Of a DNA stretch of 64,000 nucleotides, positions 54,583-63,024 are shown piece by piece. The DNA comes from Zygnema cylindricum. Taxonomy: Eukaryota > Streptophyta > Zygnematophyceae > Zygnematales > Zygnemataceae. The stretch's first letter is position 1, and each line of letters begins with the position of its first letter. A program made the position numbers and the translations under genes. The stretch is from positions 126,001-190,000 of the forward strand of contig JBBHKE010003180.1 of the NCBI GenBank assembly GCA_037447655.1, written 5' to 3'. The notes under the pieces are model-generated. The model had not been told where the DNA came from, did no database searches, and saw only the letters and a list, made by a program, of their open reading frames with translations.

Positions 54583-55076
54583 TGTAACAGGGTTAAAAAG
54601 TTGGGTACTTAGTAATTAGTAACTAGGCAGCTATGGTTGGGATGTCAGAGTAGCGCAGCTGCGATTCCCGACCAGCGCAACATAGCAGTATAGCAACTTA
54701 GCAGCATAGCTACTTAGTGGCGTAGCAGCATACCAGCGCAGCTTAGCAGTATAGCAACGATGTGGAATGTAGACAAAACGGTATTGTTCTAGAAGATATT
54801 TTTGGGGATGTGTTTCGGTTGACCGTGAAGGTCCACGTGTACAGTTGTACAGTACTAGGTTTACTAGCAGCTAGCTAGTTTAAATAGTCAGGTAGGCTTA
54901 GTGGATAGGAGACTCTTCGAGTAGACCTTCGCAGCGAGCGCAAACCTTGTACTCTCTTCCAAGAATAACGCGCAACTTTGTCAGTGCTGTGTACTCCTAC
55001 TGTTGCTACGGGAAGATCCTTAGTGTTTTCCGCTGTGCATTGTGGCATGCTGTGGTGCACTTTTGTCCCTTTTACA
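54583..55076 (+). repeat. Gypsy 3' LTR, 494 bp
   Basis: TGTAACAGGGTTA ... TCCCTTTTACA. It is 14 bp shorter than the 5' LTR through several small indels, with the GCAGCATAGC-word cluster retained (54,670-54,770). Followed by TGAAG. Confidence 0.93.
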
Positions 55077-55700
55077 TGAAGTCTATGAATCTGCCCTTGA
55101 GCACATCCACTACAATCATCTGAGGTCTCATCATCTCTAACCTCAATTCCATCCACTTTTCCCTTTTTCTTCATTTTCTTCAATCTATCTAGATTTACAT
55201 GCCCAACCTCTTGTGCCAAAGCATCATATTACTTCCACACGAGTAGAGAACACCCTTTTCATTGTAAAGGACAATTTTGAACATTCCTTGACTACCATTT
55301 TAAGCTATGAAATAAACCTCATTATCAAAGCTAGCTGTGAAGATTCCTTTCTTAGTTCCTGCTTCGAACTCTTTTTCATCTAGAACAGCTGAAAAGACCA
55401 GATTCTTGCTAAGCTTTGGAATTTAAAGAACATTTGAGAGTGTTACAATTGCAAACTTTCCATCAACTACAATTTTTAAATCAACCGATCCAACAAGACT
55501 TGTGGTTTCTACTCTACCATCTCCATACTCTATCTCAACTGTTGGATTTTTTCTTAATTTAGTAAACCACCTCTTATCTTTGAACATATGCATTGAGGCC
55601 CCTGAGTCTATGATCCACCCATCCGCAGGTGGATCCCTCTTACCTCTGAAAGCACACTTTTATCTCCGTAGAATGTCTGCATGTTTCTCATGGTTTTTGG
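55077..55700 (-). pseudogene. Copia D protease and integrase N-terminus
   Basis: Reading from about 55,615: WIIDSGASMHMF (protease motif), VEIEYGDGRVETTSLVGSVD, then through stops and a frameshift to HVNLDRLKKMKKKGKVDG and DCSGCAQGQIHRL at the Gypsy boundary. The adjoining PFPK of this motif is at 30,668 on the far side of the Gypsy, which fixes the insertion point to the base. Confidence 0.9.
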
Positions 55701-56836
55701 TTTAAGAAGAAGCTCCTCAAGCTCCTATACCAGTTCGGTTACGTCATCTTCTTCCTCGTCATGAACTTGAGTCAGAAAAGCTTTTTTCTTTCCTCCATCT
55801 TTTGAGGACCTTGTATATCTTTCAGTCGGAGATCTGCAAGCTTGACACAATTCGCCATATAATTTCCCGGTTTCTTGCAGAAGTGACATAATCCACCTTG
55901 AGGAGCTCCTCTCCCCTGTAGATCAAATTAGCCACCTCTTTATCCTTTTCCTCCAAAGTTTTGATAGGGATCCTTTCCCTTTTCCTCATAACGCTTTTGC
56001 AAATCAGATCGTGCAGCTAATGCTTGAACACTTGGACTTCCTCTTTTAAGTTCTATGGTACTCTCTTTCACTAAAATCATCCCCATTGTATCATCCCAAT
56101 TCCAATTTTTATCACCTAGATCCTGCGACTGATTAATGATATTCTCATACTCTTCAGGTAGTTTCATTATTAGTGTATTTACTCTTTGTCTCTCAGACCA
56201 TGAGTTACCTGCGCTCTCTAGTTCTCCAAATAATGCTCCTAAGTCATTGCAATTATCATTCATACTTATTCCCTTGTAAGTATAAGCTGAAATCTTTTTT
56301 TTTGCCTGCGTTTGCTGCTGCAATTACCCACTCTTATATTTGTTAACTAGAGATACCCAAATTTGAGAGGAAGATCTAACATACATAAGGGGAATGGCAA
56401 TGCCCTTCACTACACTTTTGAGAATTAAGAGCTTAGCCACCTTGTCCTTATAGTTCCAATTTTCATATTTTGACCGTTCAGTCTGACTCCCTGTCACTAT
56501 TGGTGGTGGTGCTACTGCCGGTATCGTCCTTGACAATGGAGTCCTTCGAGAAGCAACTCCTCCCTTTTCTCCTTCCATGATTAGTTTCTCCCCTTCCTCG
56601 TCGTCGTTCGTGATGGTGGTTGATGTTTTAACAACTATTTTGACGGAGGTGCCAGAAAAACATGTTCCTTAAAACCCAGGTGAATGTGGGCATCGAATTT
56701 GCCCAGACAATATGCCCCATAGGTGTTTCTCAAAAACTTCTCCCTCCATCATCATTTCCCAATAAAGAAATTCTGATCCATTAAATATGGGCACCTTAAA
56801 GGGTGGGCCCATAACATGAAAATTTGTGGTCTCCAT
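55701..56836 (-). pseudogene. Copia D gag
   Basis: The ATG at 56,836 is 20 bp inside the LTR and the frame reads the primer site as VMGPPFKVP. A TAA near 56,670 precedes MEGEKGG at 56,578. Gag helices (YKDKVAKLLILKSVVKGI, AYTYKGISMNDNCNDLGALF, LIMKLPEEYENII) follow to 55,940. The knuckle at about 55,880 reads CHFCKKPGNYMANC, in which the zinc-binding His is Asn. Sequence is clearly related to Copia C and A Gag. Confidence 0.9.
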
Positions 56837-57712
56837 TAACCCACATTATAAGCAACCTATGTAAAGCCTTTAGGATAATATTTGACCCTTTCACTTTCCC
56901 ACTGAATAGGTGCCGCCCAGGCACACAGATATTCTGACCACCCTCACTCCTGTGAGGACAAGACTCCGTTGAGTCAAACGCTAAAAGAATCACTAAATTT
57001 GCTCCCTTGAGCAGTAGGTTACGGTTGGCCAAAGATGGTCTATAAATACAAAAGTTCACTTGGAGAGAGGCGCCTTCAACACGCTAAGTCCCTTAACTCC
57101 TACTCACAACTACTTACTACTCTACCCTCGGCCAATCAAAAGGGTGTGTATTACAAGAAGGTATAGTGGCCGATTGTACTTCTTGTACGGCAATTGTATA
57201 ACATGGCCTTCTGGTTAACACTTGTCAACATGGGAGCCATCGTTCCTCCTCCCATCCTTTTCGGCGTCAAATGATGTAGCGCCACGTGGAACAGCGGGCC
57301 ACTATGTTTGAAATCCGCCAAAGATTCATTCGGGTGTGGCGGGGGCGACGAGGTCCGTCCGATCAAGTTTTTTACACGGTTAGATTCGCGTCCGCGAGCG
57401 TCGTTTGACTATAGATGCAATGTCGTCAATTTTTGGTATGTTTTAATGAAAGTGACGTTTTGCGTAACACAATAAATACATAGCAAACTAGACACGTGTA
57501 TCATTTCGTTTACGCCTTAATGGTTAAGGCATATGTCTATGTAATACTATGTAGGCACAAGTTCAAATCTCGTTCCGGGCAACATTTTGGCAGTCTATCA
57601 ATATGTCTGCCTGTTTCTTTATGTCTATGGCGGTAGCCATGGTGACTCTCTCTCTCTCTCTTCACTCTAGAGTTTAAATTAAGAAGTGAATATTAATTAC
57701 TTCTTTTCAACA
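56817..57712 (-). repeat. Copia D 5' LTR, 896 bp, uninterrupted
   Basis: Plus-strand TGAAAATTTGTGG ... TTTTCAACA, then AAATC. It serves as the reference that reveals element E in the 3' copy. It includes a CTCTCTCT run at 57,646-57,662, a minus-strand TATTTATAG at about 57,043 and the tRNA-like module at 57,509-57,583. A half-tRNA primer site (minus TGTTATGGGCCCACC, 56,802-56,816) adjoins its 3' end. Confidence 0.94.
57509..57583 (+). other. tRNA-like module in Copia D 5' LTR (antisense)
   Basis: A-box-like TTAATGGTTAAGGC with a D-stem-like GCCTTA/TAAGGC pairing, then AGTTCAAATCT as a degenerate B box and CGGGCAAC. It lies on the strand opposite to element transcription, as in Copias A, C and F. 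Confidence 0.6.
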
Positions 57713-57717
57713 AAATC

Positions 57718-59572
57718 ATGTCACGTTGAACTTTCTTTTGTATTTTTTTGTTGTCATTGCTATTACTAGTTGTTGTGGTTGTTCTTTTGAAATGTGTCGG
57801 TGCTTTGCTAAAATGACCTTGTGTATTTCATATTTTTTCATATAAACTCGGTGTTTTCAATTCTTTGTTGTACATTTGCATTAGTTTGTCTTATACCATA
57901 AGATTGTGTATGCTTTTATATAGGGAAAATGAATATTATCAGGTGTAAATCATTCCTTTTAGAATTGGATTACCACATAATCTGTTAATCATTGTCAGAA
58001 TGTTGGCTACCATTTCCAATGTTTATGGCTATCTTTACATCCACATAACAAATTATTTTAGCCTTGTATTTTGTATCGTCTTCAAGATTTATAATTGTAT
58101 GTAAGTTTGTCTCTTGACTCCAATGGGTTTGTATATAACAACAAGACTCCCTCACATTCATGCGTTTTTTTACCTTAAACGTTATCAATTTTATTTGTTT
58201 ATAATCATACATATGTTGAAATTTTAAAGAACAAGAAAATAATTTTGTTTAGTTTAATTAGGATATTTCAATAACTACTTGTTGCTAAACAGTGTAAATA
58301 TATATAAGTGTCGTCATCACCTAGGTTAAAATAATCAAATAATTTGTACGATCAAATATCATGAAAACAAGTTTGTATCATTGATGTTTTTCGAGAATTC
58401 CAACGAAATAGTGGAATTTTTAATCCCAAAGTTCCAAGTACGCTAGTTTTGCTCAGTTTAATAAAATGTTGTTATGAAAATTTACAAATTTATAATAATG
58501 GATTTTGAACATAATGTTTGTTAAATTCCATTGTAATAACCTACTGATTGTTTAATATATAAGTATCAAATTATCAATGTGAAAATGAACCACCGATTGC
58601 AATGTTGAATGTGAAATTTTATTTATGTTCATAAGTTATCGTTTCGTCGATTTGGGAGCCAAACCAACCATCCATGTTAATAAACTTTTGTTTGAATCCA
58701 ATGTTGAAGAAATGTAGTGAGGATATATTTTTCAATGTTTATCGAGCTTGAATTATTCACACTCAAATTGTAAACCTATACAAAAGGGTTTAATTAGGTC
58801 ATAAAGACATACATTTAATTATGCTCAAGCTATTTTAAATATTGCAATCTTTTGAAGGTTAAAGTGGTAGTCTCATAAACTACAACGTGAATCACTTTTA
58901 GTGTTAATAACACTTATCTCCGCGACCTTAAATTTTGAACCTTGGAATCTAAACAGAATCAGTAATATTATTTTTTTCTTTACCTTAACATAGGTACGGT
59001 TTGATTAGCGCCATTGACTCTAATTTGGCATGTTTTAAAAGTGTAGTGGTTTCAATTTTGGCCTTATCGCAATCTGGCTGATTTCTCTCGGTCCCGAACA
59101 GCGAACGGCTATCCCGAACGCCGTCAACATTGTGCAGGCGCGACAAAGGCGATGACGACACGATCGACGCTGGCAGAATAAAGGTGCGTCTCTGTGTGCC
59201 AAAGTAAGGGTTTTTTTCTGTCGTTTTCCTGAAAAACTTAGAGCCGTACCGCGTAAGTTTCAACCGTACTAAAAAATAGGATAAAAGAGAATTACATTTT
59301 GCGTCATCATCGAATTTAAGATGTACTACATGTTGTCGTCTTGTGTTCTTCGACCCACAGCCACGCCAAAAAACGTCATCTTCAAACTTTCCTTTAAAAT
59401 ACAGGGCAGATGTGTTTTAAAACAATGTATTTTTCACAAACAAATAGGAACACGTATCCGCACGCGTAAATTTGTTTACAAAAATTTCAAACGAATTCAA
59501 GCTACGGCGAAAGGTACACTATTCGTTATGTTTTGTTTGATTGCGTCCATCAAAGTACACAATTTGTTGTGT
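57718..59572. other. AT-rich flank, no gene recognised
   Basis: Continuation of the pre-insertion locus from 21,074. Short ORFs (for example 58,985-59,263 minus and 59,321-59,638 plus) have no recognisable domain. No repeats or RNA genes are evident. Confidence 0.45.
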
Positions 59573-59877
59573 TTAGTCGCGTTTCGTTTGGTACGGACTT
59601 TTCCATTCCAAATGTCTGAAAATTTCAATACCATTTGACGAAATCGTGAGAAATCTCTGAGGGCGCCCCAGCAAGTTGCACAAGCCGCCTCTCTCACGCA
59701 GCCTCGCATTCTCGCGACGTTCTAAGGGTAATTTTTTACAATTTGGTGCGTCATCACATATTGTATAATGTCGACATCCGTCATGAGCATTGTCCACGTA
59801 TACAATCGTCACGCCCTTAAGTGACAACTTCGTTTGGTACACATAGGGACACCCGAAATCCGGGTCCGCTGGATCTA
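59573..59877 (-). CDS. Possible host exon, unrecognised protein
   Basis: On the minus strand a pyrimidine-rich TTTTCTTGTTTTTTAG resembles a 3' splice site ending at about 59,878. It is followed by an open frame of ~100 codons: PADPDFGCPYVYQTKL, GVTIVYVDNAHDGCRHYTIC, APNCKKLPLERRENARL. Cys and His spacing is suggestive of a small zinc-binding fold but matches no family I know. The splice site is inferred only from pattern. The frame ends at 59,573 without a clear 5' splice site. It could equally be part of an old transposon. Confidence 0.3.
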
Positions 59878-59912
59878 CGCTAAAAAACAAGAAAATTCTC
59901 TAAGTTTGAAAT

Positions 59913-60708
59913 TAGTGTTGGGTATCGAGGACCATTTGCCGATATTCGATATATATCAAATTTCAGCTAGCCGATAATCGATATATCACTTCAATATATC
60001 GAAAAGCTAGATATCGCGATATATCGTATCGCCGATGTATCGAGGCTTTTTAAAACAAAAAATTATAACAATTTTTGCTACTGCTGTTAGTACTAATGCT
60101 GTTGCAGCTGGTAGTAAATATCCGGAAGCATTTCAGTGTCATTATCCTCTTCACCTCCCATGCTACCTCCCATCCCTTAAGAATCCATGGAGAAAAGTAA
60201 AAGTGTAACCTTTCTATAATATTAGTCGTTGGAATAACTTCACTCGTAATGGCTATCAATCTGCATATTGGTAGATGCTGCAAAAATGCCTGCAGATTGG
60301 TAGGCATTCTTGCCTTAAAGCATGAAAAGAAGTCTGCAATATTTTTTTCAGATTATACTTTGACTTAATTAGTGTGACCTTTTCGTATGTGAAATCTCTA
60401 CCTACTAAATAATTAATACTATGAATTACGAAATTATTACTTTTTTGTCGGTTACATTTTGCGGTGTCTACCTTTAAGTCACGGAACGAAAATCACGTCG
60501 TACGTGGCGTATCAAACAATTTGTCTTCATCGCTAAAATAACATATTATATAAAATTTAAAATTTAAAAAGACACTATATATCGCGATATATATCGCAAT
60601 AATTTTTGTTGGTCTCTGTACGATATATCGAGAAGTTTGCTCGATCGATATTCGATATATCGAATATCGAAATTATCGCGATATGAAATTACCCGATACC
60701 CAACACTA
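59913..60708. mobile_element. hAT-like non-autonomous element
   Basis: 796 bp with inverted ends TAGTGTTGGGTATCG / CGATACCCAACACTA and 8-bp flanks TTTGAAAT (59,905-59,912) and TTTGAAGT (60,709-60,716), matching at 7 of 8. TA/CAGTG ends and an 8-bp duplication are the hAT signature. Subterminal regions on both sides are dense in CGATATATCG palindromes (59,950-60,040 and 60,575-60,680), typical of transposase-binding repeats. No intact transposase is seen; the 85-aa minus ORF at 60,050-60,307 is unrecognised. Confidence 0.88.
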
Positions 60709-60833
60709 TTTGAAGTACATAGATACGCACCCTTATTATACGAGCAAAAAAGATACGCTGAGTCTGGAGGCTGGTGTCCGCAGGTGATTTTGGTGTCATA
60801 GTATTTCTAGCAAGGACAGTGTAAGCGCTACAG

Positions 60834-61195
60834 TACACCGCTAATCGTAATTAGAGTAAATTACTCTAATTCGGTCGCTCGAAATTTCGACTCTATCACA
60901 TGAAATAGAGTAAATGATTCTAATTTTTTCATTATTTTATTTAAGGTAAATTTTAATTAGCGTTTTTTATTATAATTTAGGTTCGTTTTAAATAGTGTGG
61001 AGTACGAGTACGGACGTCCTCCGACCGTGCAAAATTGTACTTTATTAAGTAAAAAAGTACAAATAATGATTTAATACAGGCCGTTATCATGTAACTGTGT
61101 TTTAACAAACCGCGTAGTGCAAACGTCATAGTGACGATAAACTGTACGTTTTGCCAAATTCTGTACGAATACCTTATTTACAGTAGAGGATATTA
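60834..61195. mobile_element. TA-flanked TIR element cut by assembly gap
   Basis: A left end TA-CACCGCTAATCGTAATTAGAG and ~250 bp of close similarity to 2377-2630 identify another family member. After about 61,078 it diverges, and it stops at the N run, so its right end is missing. Confidence 0.75.
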
Positions 61196-61205
61196 NNNNN
61201 NNNNN
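61196..61205. other. Assembly gap (10 N)
   Basis: Ten N bases. True size is unknown. The missing right half of the TIR element and the missing 5' part of Copia F presumably lie here. Confidence 0.99.
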
Positions 61206-61330
61206 GTCTGAGGATGAATTATGAGGGTGTCGACGTCGATATAGTCCTGCTCATGTCAAGTATTTCATCTAGTTTGACAGCTGTTGGACGGACATGCCTT
61301 ATCAAACGTACTTGAACGAAAGGAGTCCAG
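61206..61330. other. Unassigned sequence between gap and Copia F
   Basis: About 125 bp that I cannot align to the Copia RT that should precede the IPYRQ motif. It may be host DNA at a deletion breakpoint or a gap-filling artefact. Confidence 0.4.
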
Positions 61331-62007
61331 GATCCAGTAGTTATTCCGTACAGGCAGGTTGTCGACAGTTTGATCTACTTTATGAACTGTACTCGTCCTG
61401 ATATAGCTGCAGCTGTGGGAGTATTAAGTAGGAGTCTGAATGATCCTAGGAAGAAAGATTGGGAAGCGACCAAAAGGGTCATGCGGTATCCGGTAGGAAC
61501 TAGAGATTTGTGGTTGCATCTGGGAGGGGATAATACTGACATCACTACTTGGAGTGATGCCAATTATGGGGATGCTCCGATGAGGAGGTGTACTTCTAGG
61601 TATGTGTTATATGTTGGGAATAGAGCTTGCTGTTGGAGTAGTAAGCAATAAAAGGTTGCCCAGTCCACCATGGAGGCTGAGTATATGGCCTCTTGTTTGG
61701 CTGTGAAAGAGTTAATGTGGGTGAAATCTTTTCTTCAAGAATTGGGATACAAGAAGAATGGAGTACAAAAGATATTTTGTGACAATCAAGCTGCGATTGC
61801 AATTGCAACGACCCTAAGCATCATTTTAAAGCAAAACACATAAATATTCGTTTGAGCTTTGTTAGGGAGAAAGTTGAGAATAAAATCATAAGTTTGGAAT
61901 ATAGACCAGATGGTGAGATGGTAGCAGATATGGTGACTAAACCGGTCCCTTCTCCTAAATTTATATTCTGTAGGGAGAAGTGTGGACCGAAGCAAAAGAT
62001 AGACTAG
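61331..62007 (+). pseudogene. Copia F RNase H and end of pol
   Basis: The frame at 61,370-61,651 reads CTRPDIAAAVGVLSRSLNDP, TTWSDANYGDAPMRRC (RNase H Asp present) and CCWSSKQ, where a TAA replaces a Gln codon. The same frame continues with STMEAEYMASCLAVKELMW and FCDNQAAIAI. A one-base shift near 61,810 moves the KHHFKAKHINIRLSF tail into the next frame, ending at TAG 62,005. Confidence 0.9.
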
Positions 62008-62179
62008 AAAATAAAGGGAGTGTTGAAAAGAGAGGTAGTTTATAGTCTTTCTTGTGGACTTACTGCAACCCTCAATCTTGTCATAGTCAGTGAGGACCTG
62101 TGGGCAGTCATGGTTGTCTCTTGCAGCTAAAGGAGACAGGTAGATCATTAAGTACAGACTTTTCTGCAAAATATAGACT

Positions 62180-62256
62180 GCCCCTTGTGGGACTTGATCC
62201 AGTGACATCTGGATGTTCGCGGTACGAATTAGATATCCGCCTTGTCCCGTAGGTCT
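62180..62256 (-). other. tRNA-like module in Copia F LTR (antisense)
   Basis: Minus strand: an A-box-like CTACGGGACAAGGCGG, then a B-box-like GGATCAAGTCC and an AAGGGGC tail. Position and orientation match the modules in Copias A, C and D. Confidence 0.58.
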
Positions 62257-62363
62257 TGAAGAAATCGATACACGTATATGGCGCGATATTTATTTAAAGC
62301 TGTACCGCGCCGGACATTTCATTTAACTAATTACGGGACAATATATGCGTAGAAACATACCGG

Positions 62364-62421
62364 TCCGCACGAAATCGGGACCGCACGAAATCGGGACCGC
62401 ACGAAATCGGGACCGCACGAA
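62364..62421. repeat. 16-bp tandem repeat, ~4 units
   Basis: CGGGACCGCACGAAAT repeated nearly perfectly. It occupies the LTR position where Copia A has its 31-bp palindromic minisatellite. Confidence 0.9.
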
Positions 62422-63024
62422 ATATACGAATTAACTTTTAATTTCGATTGACGAAATCAATTGTCCATATCTGATTGAACGGCTCACAGTGGAGCCAGCA
62501 TGTCCGAATAGCCGTTTGGCGGTTTGCGGACCAGATGTCGGTGGATGACACGTGGCAACATATAGTTGGACAACGGATATCACGGGAGAAGCAACTATGG
62601 CTCTAAAAGTGACACGCGTCAGCGGAACGGCCATGCCGTACTATGGCCGTACAAGAAGTACATCGCTACATGTACCTTCTTGTACTTTACACTCTTATGA
62701 TTGGTCGAAGTACCTTAGTAGTAGGCTTAGAGAGGTAGCTTAGGACTAAGAATATTTTTTGGTTTTCTAGCCTCTCTCCCAGAGTGCACTTGTATTTATG
62801 GACCAACTTTGGTCAGCCATAACATAATGCTTAAGGGAGCAATTTCAGTGATTCTTTTTTGCAACGGATTAAGGGAGTCCAAGCTACACAGGGGTGTAGT
62901 CGGTCAGAGGTTTTGCGTCCCAGGGTGGGACATATTTACTGTCAAAGTCAAAAGAGCATATACTATCCTAGAGGCTTCACATAAGCTTGACATTTTGTGT
63001 ACCAATGGAGGTCACAGAATTACA

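Larger units (their letters stand above)
30669..55076 (+). mobile_element. Chromodomain Gypsy (chromovirus), nested in Copia D
   Basis: A plus-strand Ty3/Gypsy element. The 5' LTR is 30,669-31,176 and the 3' LTR is 54,583-55,076, flanked by GGAAG / TGAAG (4 of 5). It interrupts Copia D between the HRL and PFP of its HRLPFPK integrase motif. Order is gag, protease, RT, RNase H, integrase, chromodomain, then a long C-terminal extension. Copia A (36,462-40,799) and Copia B with Copia C (41,501-54,095) lie in the extension. Several stops and frameshifts make it inactive. Without its insertions it would be about 7.5 kb. Confidence 0.95.
21080..57712 (-). mobile_element. Copia D, outermost host of the nested cluster
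   Basis: A minus-strand Ty1/Copia retrotransposon now spanning 36.6 kb because later elements lie inside it. The target duplication AAATC is intact at 21,075-21,079 and 57,713-57,717. The 5' LTR is 56,817-57,712. Gag, protease and the start of integrase run 56,836-55,077, where the Gypsy element interrupts. Integrase, RT and RNase H resume at 30,668 and end at 28,006. The 3' LTR is 27,980-27,601 plus 21,594-21,080, split by element E. Protein order (GAG-PR-INT-RT-RH) is Copia type. Many frameshifts and stops make it inactive. It is the oldest identified insertion in the cluster. Confidence 0.93.
61331..63024 (+). mobile_element. Copia F, 3' portion only
   Basis: A plus-strand Copia fragment: the RT/RNase H end from about 61,331, a polypurine tract (62,008-62,020) and a 1004-bp 3' LTR (62,021-63,024). 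Everything upstream is missing. It lies directly against a minus-strand Copia C relative and seems to have inserted into that element, cutting its integrase after the motif corresponding to VHTDI in Copia C. Confidence 0.85.
62021..63024 (+). repeat. Copia F 3' LTR, 1004 bp
   Basis: Starts TGTTGAAAAGAGAGG and ends at GGTCACAGAATTACA. It contains CTTGTCATAGTCAGTGAG near the start, an antisense tRNA-like module (62,180-62,256), four 16-bp CGGGACCGCACGAAAT units, CTCTCCCAGAG with TATTTATG at 62,793, and the ATGGAGGTCACAGAAT phrase that in relatives is the gag start. Confidence 0.88.
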
